From: Kiritimatiellales bacterium
GTDB taxonomy: Bacteria; Verrucomicrobiota; Kiritimatiellia; Kiritimatiellales; Pontiellaceae
Assembly: GCA_015486775.1 (NCBI GenBank)
Contig: WFRA01000141.1
Span: forward strand, 1 to 9,028
Direction: 5' to 3'
Length of the DNA: 9,028 nucleotides
The stretch's first letter is position 1. Every line of letters starts with the position of its first letter. Made by a program: the position numbers and the translations under genes. The notes under the pieces were generated by a model that did no database searches, was not told the origin of the DNA, and worked only from the letters and a program-made list of their open reading frames with translations. Of this stretch, positions 1 to 7,216 are shown in pieces.

Positions 1-18
1 CCACTCCGGTTCACACGC

Positions 19-103
19 GCTCGGGTGGCGAAATTGGTAGACGCAAGGGACTTAAAATCCCTCGGAGCAATCCATGCGGGTTCGAGTCCCGCCCCGAGCA
101 CCA
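19..103 (+). tRNA. tRNA-Leu (anticodon UAA)
   Basis: An 85-nt class II tRNA with its 3' CCA encoded. The acceptor stem GCTCGGG (19-25) pairs with CCCGAGC (93-99), followed by discriminator A100 and CCA 101-103. The anticodon stem AGGGA (46-50) pairs with TCCCT (58-62) around the loop CTTAAAA, so the anticodon is TAA at 53-55, reading UUA and, by wobble, UUG. The long variable arm has a GGA/TCC stem at 64-66 and 71-73, the leucine-type extra arm. The T stem is GCGGG/CCCGC (76-80, 88-92) with loop TTCGAGT. All parts are intact. No integrase or duplicated 3' end is seen beside it, so there is no sign that it serves as an attachment site. Confidence 0.97.
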
Positions 104-126
104 CATCCCTCCAATCTGCATTTCCA

Positions 127-156
127 AGCAATTCGCAGTACGCAACACGCAGTACG
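127..156. repeat. Degenerate 7-bp tandem repeat, CGCANNN
   Basis: Between the tRNA and the end of guaB, four consecutive 7-bp units share a GCA core: AGCAATT (127-133), CGCAGTA (134-140), CGCAACA (141-147), CGCAGTA (148-154), followed by a partial CG. The 9-mer CGCAGTACG occurs exactly at 134-142 and 148-156. The fixed-plus-variable layout resembles the heptamer STRR repeats known from cyanobacteria, but the sequence differs. Function unknown. It lies just past the guaB stop codon, in its likely 3' untranslated region. Confidence 0.55.
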
Positions 157-159
157 TCC

Positions 160-1644
160 CTACCTCCGGTAGTTCGGCGCTTCCTTAGTGATTTTGATGT
201 CGTGGGCGTGGGCTTCGGTGGCACCGGCGGAGGAGACGCGGACAAACCGGCCCTTGGCCTTGAGCGCGGAAATGTTGCGGGTTCCGCAGTAGCCGAGGCT
301 GGCCTGGAGGCCGCCGCAGTATTGTTTCATCACCTTGCTTACGGTGCCGGAGAAGGGAACCATGCCCTCGATGCCCTGGGGCACGAGGTCGTCGTCATTG
401 CTCAGGCCGTAGCGCTGGCGGCTGCCTTCGCGCGATTTCATGGCGTCGAGGCTGCCCATGCCGCGGTAGATGACAAACTGGCGGCCTTCGTAGATGATCT
501 TTTCGCCGGGGCTCTCCTCGGTGCCGGCGAGCACGGAACCCATCATGACGGTGTCGGCGCCGGCGACGAGCGCCTTGGCGATGTCGCCGGAGTTGCGCAC
601 GCCGCCGTCGGCTATCACGGGGATGTCGCCCTTGAGCGCACTGGCGGCCGCATGGATGGCGGAGATCTGCGGGATGCCCACGCCGGCCACGACGCGGGTG
701 GTGCAGATGGAGCCGGGGCCGATGCCCACCTTGACGGCATCCGCACCGGCGTCGCGCAGGGCGATCGCCGCCTCGCCGGTGGCAATGTTACCGCCGATCA
801 CGTCGATGTGGGGAAACTTGTTTTTGACCCACGAGACCATCTCGATGACCCCTTTGGAGTGGCCGTGGGCGGTGTCGACCACCAGCACGTCGACTTCGGA
901 TTGGTCGAGGATTTCAGCGCGCTCGTAGTCGCCGGGGCCCACGCCGGCGGCGACGCGCAGGCGGTGCTTGTCGTCGCGGTTGAAGAGGGGCTCCTTGTTT
1001 TCGATCAGGCGGCGGACATCGGCATAGCTGTAGAGGCCGACAAGCTTGCCGTTTTCGACGAGCGGGAGCTTGCCGATCTTGTGCTGCTGCATGATGTCGT
1101 AGGCCTGGCGCAGGTTGGTGCCGGCCTTGGCGGTGATGACGTTGGTGGTCATGATCTCGGTTGCGGGGACGCGCTTCGAGCGGGTAAAGCGGACATCCTT
1201 AGAGGTTAGGATGCCGGCCAGTCGGCCGTCGTCGTCGAGAATCGGGAAGCCGCTGAAGCTGTAGCCCTTTTCCGCCCGGCGAATGGCGATGGTTTCGAGG
1301 GTGTCGTTGACGTTGAAGGTGATCGGGTCGGTGATGAGCCCGTTGAGGTGGTGCTTCACGCGGCTGACATGCTGCGCCTGCTCTACGGGTTCGAGGTTTT
1401 TGTGGATGACCCCGATTCCCCCGAGCATGGCCATCGAGATCGCCATCTGCGCCTCGGTGACCGTATCCATGGCGGCACTGAGGAAGGGGATCTTCACGCC
1501 GACATTGGTGGTTAACCGGGAGGAAATGTCGGTGTCGCCCGGCAGGAAGTCCGCATACTGGGTGATCAGCGAGACATCGTCGAAGGTCAGCCCCTCGAAC
1601 GGGAAGGTTTCCATGAATTCAGCTATGTATTTGTTCTGGCTCAT
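160..1644 (-). CDS. guaB: Inosine-5'-monophosphate dehydrogenase
   Basis: IMP dehydrogenase oxidises IMP to XMP with NAD+, the rate-limiting cytosolic step towards GMP. The 494-residue product is close to the usual bacterial length (about 490). The catalytic barrel begins near residue 20. Two CBS domains, the regulatory Bateman module that binds nucleotides, are inserted at about 104-215. The active-site loop GSICTTR is at 311-317 with catalytic Cys314, preceded by VGIGPG. ADGG (346-349), the YRGMGS segment and the mobile flap with Arg411-Tyr412 are all present. I place the start at the ATG at 1642-1644, because AAAGGA lies 8 nt upstream. An ATG three codons earlier (1651-1653) touches that same site and is poorly placed. 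It shares strand with the operon to its right but is separated by 441 bp, so it is probably transcribed alone. guaA is not in the window. Identification is secure. Confidence 0.97.
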   Translation of the reverse strand: MSQNKYIAEFMETFPFEGLTFDDVSLITQYADFLPGDTDISSRLTTNVGVKIPFLSAAMDTVTEAQMAISMAMLGGIGVIHKNLEPVEQAQHVSRVKHHLNGLITDPITFNVNDTLETIAIRRAEKGYSFSGFPILDDDGRLAGILTSKDVRFTRSKRVPATEIMTTNVITAKAGTNLRQAYDIMQQHKIGKLPLVENGKLVGLYSYADVRRLIENKEPLFNRDDKHRLRVAAGVGPGDYERAEILDQSEVDVLVVDTAHGHSKGVIEMVSWVKNKFPHIDVIGGNIATGEAAIALRDAGADAVKVGIGPGSICTTRVVAGVGIPQISAIHAAASALKGDIPVIADGGVRNSGDIAKALVAGADTVMMGSVLAGTEESPGEKIIYEGRQFVIYRGMGSLDAMKSREGSRQRYGLSNDDDLVPQGIEGMVPFSGTVSKVMKQYCGGLQASLGYCGTRNISALKAKGRFVRVSSAGATEAHAHDIKITKEAPNYRR

Positions 1645-1667
1645 CTTCTGCATCCTTTTGCCGAGCC

Positions 1668-1696
1668 ATTTTCTACAGGAGGGGAATGCGAGTCAA
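1668..1696 (-). promoter_or_regulatory. Candidate guaB promoter
   Basis: On the minus strand a -35-like TTGACT (1691-1696, 5 of 6 to consensus) and a -10-like GAAAAT (1668-1673, 4 of 6) are 17 bp apart. Transcription would start near 1661, giving a leader of about 17 nt with the ribosome site just before the chosen guaB start. The match is only moderate and rests on the sigma-70 consensus. Confidence 0.35.
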
Positions 1697-1744
1697 TACA
1701 ATTTAGCCTTTCGATTCAACACCCGCAATCTAACCGATTGCGCA

Positions 1745-1890
1745 TGGAATAATGGATGAACGGATGGTTGGATGACTGAAAACGTGGCTCCATGGCGAAA
1801 TGGATGGCATGTCACCCAAATGGTGACACGATGTCCGGTACACCATCGGTTTCCCCCAACAATCCACTCTTCCAAGCATCCAGTAATCCA
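1745..1890. repeat. Inverted arrays of 8-bp TGGATNNN units
   Basis: On the plus strand from 1745, units fall on an exact 8-bp register: TGGAATAA, TGGATGAA, CGGATGGT, TGGATGAC (1745-1776). More degenerate units follow in the same phase, ending with TGGATGGC at 1801-1808. On the minus strand from 1890, the same kind of unit recurs in exact 8-bp phase: TGGATTAC, TGGATGCT, TGGAAGAG, TGGATTGT, then TGGGGGAA (down to 1851). The two arrays thus face each other. A 7-bp-stem hairpin at 1810-1828 lies between them. The element is non-coding as far as I can see, and its function is unknown. Confidence 0.6.
1810..1828. repeat. Small hairpin inside the octamer element
   Basis: A perfect inverted repeat: TGTCACC (1810-1816), loop CAAAT (1817-1821), GGTGACA (1822-1828). 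Part of its left arm belongs to the 12-mer CATGTCACCCAA (1808-1819), repeated exactly 100 bp further on at 1908-1919 without the second arm. No T-run follows on either strand, so it does not look like an intrinsic terminator. Confidence 0.5.
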
Positions 1891-2085
1891 AGCTGTAAGG
1901 CTACGGCCATGTCACCCAACCCGGGCTCTGGCGGGAACATTGAACAGTGATTTTCGAGTAAACTTCATTCCGTCATCACCTCGTGGTAGGCGGGAAAATG
2001 AGACGCAAAAAAAAGGAAAGGAAGCGGGTGGAAGAAAACATTCAAATATCGGGTAACCCCTCCGACAACACGAAACAAGCAGTAT

Positions 2086-3363
2086 CTACCCAAACTTTTC
2101 GCGGTAGGCCCAGAGGCCGAGGGCGGGGTTGGAGATGTAGAAGATTTCCTCGCCGTCGGGCAGGGTGTTAAAGCCGTCCTTGAGTTCGGTCGGGTTGTAG
2201 CGCGCGGCCATCTCTTCGTAGGCGGCGGCCTCGAAGCCGACGGAGCGGATTTCGTCGAGCGTCGTGTCCGGGCCGGGGCAGTAGGTGATCTTGAAGCGCC
2301 CTTCTGACGAGCCGTGGATCAGGTGTGCCGCCGCGCCAAGGTTGTCGCGGAGCTCTTCGTTTTCCTCCACCGCCTTGAGCGTGGCAGGGGTTCCGCGATA
2401 TCCATATTTGCGGATTAGGCGATCAATGGTCGGGTCTTCGCCAAACTCCTTGAGGGCGGGGGCGAGCACGATCAGCTCGCCTTCGTCGGCAATCGCCATG
2501 CGGGTGCGGTAGACCGCCTTGTTGCCGAGCCAGGTGCTCTGGAATTCGTGCGGGTCGAGATAGACCACCACCTTTTTCGGCTCGCGGTCGAGCAGGGTGA
2601 TGTTTACATCTCTCGCCAGCTTGCAGGCCTCGGTGTAGCAGGTTTCGTCGTCGCTGGAATAGAAGCCGCGCATATGCATTTCGCCGGTGCCATAGTCCTG
2701 CTCCATCACGGTCAGGATATAGGTGATCGGCAGGTCGGAGAGGTAGGTTTCCACCGCGTGGTTGAAGAGTTGCCGCACGGGTGTATCCGTCCGGCCGAGG
2801 ATGGTCTCCATGTTGCAGACCGCGCCGAGGAAGTGTGATTTGTTGATGATGTCCGATCCGCCCGCGCCGACCACGATGTTCTTGGTGTAGTTGGCCATGC
2901 CGACCACCTCGTGCGGCACCACCTGGCCGACGGAGAGGATCAGGTCGTAGCCGTCGAAGAGGATCTTGTTGACCTCCACCCCGACGGCGTAGTCGACCTT
3001 TCCGCCGGAAAGCTCCGCGAGCATTTCGCCGGGCACGACCCCCTTTCGAACCACGTCGTTGCGCCAGTCGTGCACCTTGAAGGCATCCAGCAGAATCGAC
3101 TCGCCGAACATCATGCGCAGCTGCTCCTCCGTCATGGGATTGTGCGTTCCAAGGGTTGGAAGAATATCCACCTGCACACCCTTGGCCACGAGCTTTTCGT
3201 AGGCCATCGCCGTGATCGGCCCGGCCATCGAATTGAGCCGCGTGTGGTCGGGCGGAAGAATAAGAACCTTGTTCAGCTCCCCGGAATTTTCCAAGCATTG
3301 GAAAACCAGCCTGCGCAGCTCGTCCTGCGAAATCGAAATACTTTCCCCGGATCGATGGATCAT
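2086..3363 (-). CDS. LarA-like nickel-dependent racemase/epimerase, second copy
   Basis: This 425-residue protein belongs to the LarA superfamily (DUF2088), enzymes that use a nickel-pincer nucleotide to move a hydride at the alpha carbon of 2-hydroxy acids. Visible residues match the lactate racemase active site: PPDHTR (Asp39, Arg42), GTH (His74), PHE (His151), Lys161 and His177. The spacing His151/Lys161/His177 (+10, +26) equals that of His174/Lys184/His200 in Lactobacillus plantarum LarA, where Lys184 carries the cofactor and His200 binds nickel. It is the last gene of the operon and a full-length paralogue of the gene before it. Its ATG overlaps the preceding stop as ATGA, with AAAGG 8 nt upstream, so translation is probably coupled. 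With gnd and a mannonate-type dehydrogenase nearby, the substrate is likely an aldonate such as gluconate/mannonate; this is inferred. Lactate or malate racemase activity cannot be excluded. Confidence 0.88.
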   Translation of the reverse strand: MIHRSGESISISQDELRRLVFQCLENSGELNKVLILPPDHTRLNSMAGPITAMAYEKLVAKGVQVDILPTLGTHNPMTEEQLRMMFGESILLDAFKVHDWRNDVVRKGVVPGEMLAELSGGKVDYAVGVEVNKILFDGYDLILSVGQVVPHEVVGMANYTKNIVVGAGGSDIINKSHFLGAVCNMETILGRTDTPVRQLFNHAVETYLSDLPITYILTVMEQDYGTGEMHMRGFYSSDDETCYTEACKLARDVNITLLDREPKKVVVYLDPHEFQSTWLGNKAVYRTRMAIADEGELIVLAPALKEFGEDPTIDRLIRKYGYRGTPATLKAVEENEELRDNLGAAAHLIHGSSEGRFKITYCPGPDTTLDEIRSVGFEAAAYEEMAARYNPTELKDGFNTLPDGEEIFYISNPALGLWAYREKFG

Positions 3364-4646
3364 TTCAACAACCTTTCCTTAAGCGCCCAGAGTCCTGCCG
3401 ACGGTGTGCTGATGAAGAAAACCTCTTCCTCGTCCGGCATGGTGTTCCAGCCTTCTTTCATTGTGTTTGGATTATATCTGGCCAGCGCATCCCGAAGGTC
3501 GGTGTATTCATAATGAACACCTTCGATCTCTTTGCGGCTTAATCCACCGGGTGCATACCGAATGGTGAAGCGGCCTTCGGAAGAGCCGTGCATCAGGTGG
3601 GCCGCACCGTGGGCCAGTTCCTGTAGGTCGCTCTTCTTTTTGTAGAGATCTAGAACCTGCGGTGTTTCGCAGTAACCATACTTGCGGATCAGTGCATCCA
3701 CTTCCTTTTGCTCGCCGAAGCGCTCAACGCCGGGAGCAATGATCAATAGTTCGCCGCCATCGGCCATTGCCATGCGTGTGCGGTACACCGCTTTGTTGGC
3801 GACCCAGGTGGCGCGAAACTCGTCGGCTTGCATTACCGCCACGATTTTTTTCACGGGTCGGTCAAACAGGGTGAAGTTTTGTTTGCGGCTAGCTTCGGCT
3901 GCCATGAGATAGGTGTCGGGGTCGTCGCCGACATAGACCCCGCTGTGCACCAGTCGGTTTTGATCGTCGCGCTTCATGGTCACCATCATGTAGACATGCG
4001 GCAAGTGCCCGAGAAACTGTTCTTCCGCCCAGTTGTAGCAAGTCCGTAGCGGCGTGGCGGGATTCCCTAGATTGTTTTCGATTCCATAAACCGCCGCGGC
4101 CAGATGCGACGCGCAGATCGTTTCGTTTCCGCCCAGCCCGATGAAATAGTTTTTATTGTGGTTGGCAAAACCGAGCACTTCGTGCGGGACAACGTGGCCG
4201 ATATTGATAATCAGATCCCAGTCTCCGGTGACTGCCATCGTGTTCAGGTCGATCGGGATTTCCCAGTTTGCTTTGCCCTCTGTGCTCTCCTCGACCCGTT
4301 CCGCCGGAATAGTGCCCAGCCGGGTGACCCCGTTGCGCCAGTCGTGCGCGTGAATACGTTCCTGCGGGAAGTCGCCAAACATCCAGCGGTTGTCGGCTTC
4401 CGTGTGCGGCACATGCTGCCCCAGTGTTGGAATCATGTGGATATCGCAGGTGTCCGGAAGCAATTTCCGGAAGGTTTCGGCGATCCACCCGGCTCCGCAA
4501 TGGGCACGTGTGATATCCGGAGGCAGCAGCAAAACCCGGCGGAATCTACAATCAAGCCGGTCGCGTGCTTCATCCAGCACCCGTTGGCATAATTGTTCGA
4601 CCTCCGCGCGGGGGATTGCATCTCCTTCTTGGGCAAACCAAGGCAT
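3360..4646 (-). CDS. LarA-like nickel-dependent racemase/epimerase, first copy
   Basis: A 428-residue LarA-superfamily (DUF2088) protein, homologous to the next gene along its whole length. Both share the HDWRN, VVPHE, GNKAVYRTRMA-type (here VANKAVYRTRMA), IRKYGY and HGSSEGRF segments. Predicted active-site residues are PPDITR (Asp44, Arg47), GQH (His78), PHE (His155), Lys165 and His181. The +10 and +26 spacing from His155 reproduces the His174/Lys184/His200 triad of characterised LarA, so it should hold the nickel-pincer cofactor. AAGGAG lies 5 nt before the ATG, and the gene starts 16 nt after the gnd stop. It is probably cytosolic; no signal peptide is seen. The LarA superfamily includes a described D-gluconate 2-epimerase, which suits the position beside 6-phosphogluconate dehydrogenase. 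Exact substrate is unproven. The two copies may act on different acids or form a mixed complex. Confidence 0.88.
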   Translation of the reverse strand: MPWFAQEGDAIPRAEVEQLCQRVLDEARDRLDCRFRRVLLLPPDITRAHCGAGWIAETFRKLLPDTCDIHMIPTLGQHVPHTEADNRWMFGDFPQERIHAHDWRNGVTRLGTIPAERVEESTEGKANWEIPIDLNTMAVTGDWDLIINIGHVVPHEVLGFANHNKNYFIGLGGNETICASHLAAAVYGIENNLGNPATPLRTCYNWAEEQFLGHLPHVYMMVTMKRDDQNRLVHSGVYVGDDPDTYLMAAEASRKQNFTLFDRPVKKIVAVMQADEFRATWVANKAVYRTRMAMADGGELLIIAPGVERFGEQKEVDALIRKYGYCETPQVLDLYKKKSDLQELAHGAAHLMHGSSEGRFTIRYAPGGLSRKEIEGVHYEYTDLRDALARYNPNTMKEGWNTMPDEEEVFFISTPSAGLWALKERLLK

Positions 4647-4662
4647 CTGTTCTCCTTAGAAA

Positions 4663-6111
4663 TCAGACCACATAGGTTGACGCGGAGGTGTCGCCGCCGC
4701 GGCCAGTCCAGTTGGTGTGGAAGAATTCGCCGCGCGGTTTATCCAAACGCTCGTAAGTGTGCGCGCCAAAATAGTCGCGTTGCGCCTGGAGCAGGTTGGC
4801 GGGGAGGCGGGCGGCGCGGTAGCCGTCGTAGTAGGCCAGTGCCGCGCCGATGGCCGGCATCGGGATGCCGAGCTCGACCGACTTCATGATCACGCGCCGC
4901 CAGGCCGCCTGCGCGGTTTCGACCGCGTCGGTAAAGAACGGGTCGAGCAGCAGGTTGACGAGGTCGGGGTTGGTGTCGAACGCCTCTTTGATCTTGCCGA
5001 GGAAGACCGAGCGGATGATGCAGCCGCCGCGCCACATCAGGGCGATTTCGCCGTTGTTGAGCTTCCACCCATACTCCTTGGCGGCCTCGCGCATGAGCTG
5101 GTAGCCCTGGGCGTAGGAGACGATCTTCGAGGCGTAGAGCGCCTGCTTGAGGTCGTCGAGCAGGGCGGCTTTGTCGCCGTCGAAGGCGGTGGCGGGGCCG
5201 TTGAGAATCTTGGAGGCCGCAACGCGCTCGTCCTTGAGTGCCGAGAGGCAACGGGCGAAGACCGCTTCGCCGATGAGCGTGAGCGGTTGGCCGTGGTCGA
5301 GCGCCGCGACGGCAGTCCACTTGCCGGTGCCTTTTTGTCCTGCGGTGTCGAGAATGAGGTCGATAACCGCTTCGCCGTCCTCGGTTTTGTAGCCGAGGAT
5401 GTCGCGGGTGATTTCGATGAGGTAGGAGTCGAGCTCGCCCTTGTTCCACTCTGCAAAGGTGTCGTGCATCTCCTCGTTGGACATGCCGAGGCCTTCCTTC
5501 ATCATCTGGTAGGTTTCGCAGATCATCTGCATGTCGCCATATTCGATGCCGTTGTGAACCATCTTGACAAAGTGACCCGCGCCGTTTTCGCCGACCCATT
5601 CGCAGCAGGGTTCGCCGGCTTCGGTGTGGGCGGAGATTTTCTGGAAGATGGGCTTCACGGAGTCCCAGGCCTTGGGGGATCCGCCGGGCATGATGGATGG
5701 GCCGAGCAGGGCGCCTTCCTCGCCGCCGGAGACGCCGGTGCCGATGAAGAGCAGTCCCTTGCTCTCAACGTATTCGGTGCGGCGGATGGTGTCGGGATAG
5801 TGGCTGTTGCCGCCGTCGATGATGATGTCGCCCTCTTCAAGGAAGGGGATGACCTGCTCGATAAACGAATCCACCGGATCGCCGGCCTTCACGAGCATCA
5901 TCACCTTGCGAGGGCGTTCGAGATTGGCGCAGAGCTCCTCGATGCTGTGGCATCCGATAAAGTTTTTGCCCGCGCCGCGCCCCGCCATGAATTTGTCGAC
6001 TTTTGCCGTGGTGCGGTTGTACACCGCAACAGTGAAACCCTTGCTTTCCATGTTGAGGACGAGGTTTTCGCCCATTACCGCCAATCCGATCAATCCAATA
6101 TCTGCTTTCAT
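4663..6111 (-). CDS. gnd: 6-phosphogluconate dehydrogenase, decarboxylating
   Basis: Gnd converts 6-phosphogluconate to ribulose 5-phosphate and CO2 while reducing NADP+, the last oxidative step of the pentose phosphate pathway. The 482-residue product is near the usual 470-485. It has the N-terminal Rossmann motif GLIGLAVMG, then NRT (32-34, typical of NADP users), GNS (101-103), VSGGEEG (127-133), and the catalytic group His180, Lys183, His186-Asn187, Glu190-Tyr191, numbered as in E. coli. The C-terminal tail YFGAHTYERLDK is also family-typical. I choose the ATG at 6109-6111 because GGAG sits 6 nt upstream and the Rossmann fold begins at once. The open frame extends about 100 codons further back, but those overlap the kinase gene. 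It follows the kinase by 38 nt, across a palindrome. Finding gnd in a sugar-acid operon suggests gluconate is phosphorylated here. Confidence 0.97.
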   Translation of the reverse strand: MKADIGLIGLAVMGENLVLNMESKGFTVAVYNRTTAKVDKFMAGRGAGKNFIGCHSIEELCANLERPRKVMMLVKAGDPVDSFIEQVIPFLEEGDIIIDGGNSHYPDTIRRTEYVESKGLLFIGTGVSGGEEGALLGPSIMPGGSPKAWDSVKPIFQKISAHTEAGEPCCEWVGENGAGHFVKMVHNGIEYGDMQMICETYQMMKEGLGMSNEEMHDTFAEWNKGELDSYLIEITRDILGYKTEDGEAVIDLILDTAGQKGTGKWTAVAALDHGQPLTLIGEAVFARCLSALKDERVAASKILNGPATAFDGDKAALLDDLKQALYASKIVSYAQGYQLMREAAKEYGWKLNNGEIALMWRGGCIIRSVFLGKIKEAFDTNPDLVNLLLDPFFTDAVETAQAAWRRVIMKSVELGIPMPAIGAALAYYDGYRAARLPANLLQAQRDYFGAHTYERLDKPRGEFFHTNWTGRGGDTSASTYVV

Positions 6112-6117
6112 TTTAAT

Positions 6118-6121
6118 CTCC
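6118..6121 (-). promoter_or_regulatory. Ribosome binding site deciding the gnd start
   Basis: GGAG on the minus strand, 6 nt before the ATG at 6109-6111. Two in-frame upstream ATGs (one inside the palindrome, one overlapping this site) lack a comparable site, which fixes the likely start. Confidence 0.7.
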
Positions 6122-6129
6122 ATTTGTTT

Positions 6130-6149
6130 GGGCGACATGTATGTCGCCC
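6130..6149. repeat. REP-like palindrome between kinase and gnd
   Basis: Nine-base arms GGGCGACAT (6130-6138) and ATGTCGCCC (6141-6149) flank a 2-bp centre. As RNA on the minus strand it folds as an 8-bp stem with the four-base loop UACA. It begins directly after the kinase stop codon (6150-6152) and ends 8 nt before the gnd ribosome site. No U-run follows, so it is not an intrinsic terminator. It could stabilise the upstream mRNA end or set the gnd level. Its compact GC-rich form resembles genome-wide repetitive palindromes. Confidence 0.65.
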
Positions 6150-7214
6150 TTACCGTTTTACTCGTGCGTTGCCTTCCCAGATGCTCCAGAGCTGGTCTTC
6201 GTCGGTGGGCTGGGCATAGTCGGTCAACATGGTGGCGGCGAGCGCCCCGCTGGCCCAGCCAAAGCGGGCGCACTTTTGCACATCCCAGCCTTGGAGAATA
6301 CCATAAAGCAATCCGCCAACAAATCCGTCGCCGCCACCGATGCGGTCGAGCACGCCGATCTCGCGCGGCTTGATGACTTCCCAGTCGGAGCCGTCGGTCA
6401 CCAGCGCGCCCCATAGGTGGCTGTTTGCGGAGACCACCTCGCGGAGCGTGGTTCCAAAATAGCTGGCGTTGGGGTAGGCGGCCTGCACCCGGCCGATCAT
6501 TTCCTTGAAGCCATCAATCTTTTCATCCAGTCCCTGACCACCCGATTCTGGACCTTGGATGCCCAAGCAGAGCTGGAAATCCTCTTCGTTGCCGATGAGG
6601 ATGTCGCTGCGCGAAGCGATCTCGGCAAAGGTGTCGGCAAGCTCCTGTTCGCGGCCTTTCCAGAAGCTGGCGCGGTGGTTGAGGTCGAACGAGATCAGCG
6701 ATCCGTTTTCCTTGGCCACGCGGGCGATGTCGAGGCAGAACTGGCTGGTCTTGGGCGAGAGCGCCGCAACCAGTCCCGAAAGATGGACGATTTCCGTACC
6801 CTCTTCTCCAAAGATCCGATCGAGGTCGAAGTCGTCGGCGCAGAGCTCGCGGCCGACTTCCCCGGCTCGGTCGTTCTGGACCCGCGGGCCGCGGGAGCCC
6901 CAGCCGCTGTCGGCCATGTTGATTTGGTGGCGGTAGCCCCAGGGATCGCCCTGCTCGAACTCGGGGCCCTCGAAATCCATCCGGCGGCTGCGGATGTTGT
7001 CCTTGATGAAGTGCGAGACCGGGCTGCCTTTGACAAACGCCGTGAGCACCTTCACCGGCATCCCGAGGTAGGAGGCCACGCTGGCCACGTTGCTCTCCGC
7101 GCTGGTGGCCTGCATCTTGAAGGTGTCCGAACAGTGGAACGGCTGCGAGCCGACCGGCGTCAGACGGATGCCCATGCTGGTGGGAACGATTAACGAATAT
7201 TTTTTATCTGACAT
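6150..7214 (-). CDS. PfkB-family sugar (acid) kinase
   Basis: A 354-residue ribokinase/PfkB-family kinase, nearest in style to 2-keto-3-deoxygluconate kinases. It has an N-terminal segment with RLTP (17-20), a substrate-loop stretch TSAESNVA (37-44) where many relatives have GGAEANVA, the central SFDLNHR (175-181), NEEDF (209-213), and the C-terminal ATP/anion-hole motif DRIGGGDGF (290-298) with catalytic base Asp296. It uses ATP to phosphorylate a sugar or sugar acid in the cytosol. The ATG lies 2 nt after the dehydrogenase stop, with GGAG 7 nt before it inside that gene's end, so the two are probably co-translated. By homology it could make KDPG from KDG. However, the operon has gnd and no visible dehydratase or aldolase, so I infer gluconate to 6-phosphogluconate as an alternative role. 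The substrate is open. Confidence 0.88.
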   Translation of the reverse strand: MSDKKYSLIVPTSMGIRLTPVGSQPFHCSDTFKMQATSAESNVASVASYLGMPVKVLTAFVKGSPVSHFIKDNIRSRRMDFEGPEFEQGDPWGYRHQINMADSGWGSRGPRVQNDRAGEVGRELCADDFDLDRIFGEEGTEIVHLSGLVAALSPKTSQFCLDIARVAKENGSLISFDLNHRASFWKGREQELADTFAEIASRSDILIGNEEDFQLCLGIQGPESGGQGLDEKIDGFKEMIGRVQAAYPNASYFGTTLREVVSANSHLWGALVTDGSDWEVIKPREIGVLDRIGGGDGFVGGLLYGILQGWDVQKCARFGWASGALAATMLTDYAQPTDEDQLWSIWEGNARVKR

Positions 7215-7216
7215 TT

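Larger units (their letters stand above)
1654..2085. other. Gene-free interval between guaB and the sugar-acid operon
   Basis: This 432-bp stretch has no open frame with a credible ribosome site or a recognisable product. The short frames crossing it run through the repeat element and look accidental. It contains the candidate guaB promoter, the 1745-1890 octamer element, a 12-bp direct repeat (CATGTCACCCAA at 1808-1819 and 1908-1919), and a purine-rich tract with eight A's near 2008-2015. The right half, about 1920-2085, shows nothing I can name. No strong terminator hairpin is visible after the operon's last gene. Confidence 0.7.

Noticed and set aside
19..156. tRNA-Leu 3' end as an integration site for a mobile element
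   Set aside because: No integrase gene and no second copy of the tRNA end is visible; neighbours are housekeeping or metabolic genes.
25..1209. A 394-codon plus-strand open frame covering the tRNA and most of guaB
   Set aside because: It is antisense to guaB, starts inside the tRNA, has low-complexity Ala/Gly/Val/Asp-rich composition and no family motifs; GC-rich codon use in guaB opens this frame.
1745..1890. CRISPR array or insertion sequence
   Set aside because: The units are only 8 bp with no unique spacers of CRISPR length, and no transposase frame or target-site duplication is seen.
1772..2056. Short plus-strand open frames in the guaB-operon gap
   Set aside because: They run through the octamer element, lack good ribosome sites and give no recognisable protein.
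2008..2085. Intrinsic terminator after the last operon gene, using the eight-T run on the minus strand
   Set aside because: No stable GC-rich hairpin directly precedes the T-run; the nearby GGGTAACCC dyad has too small a loop to fold.
4717..6219. A 500-codon plus-strand open frame opposite gnd
   Set aside because: It is antisense to a fully convincing gnd and shows only the complement-biased composition of that gene.
4663..6414. A longer gnd product with about 100 extra N-terminal residues
   Set aside because: The extension overlaps the kinase gene and has no Rossmann-fold similarity; GGAG 6 nt before the ATG at 6109-6111 and the family start support the shorter form.
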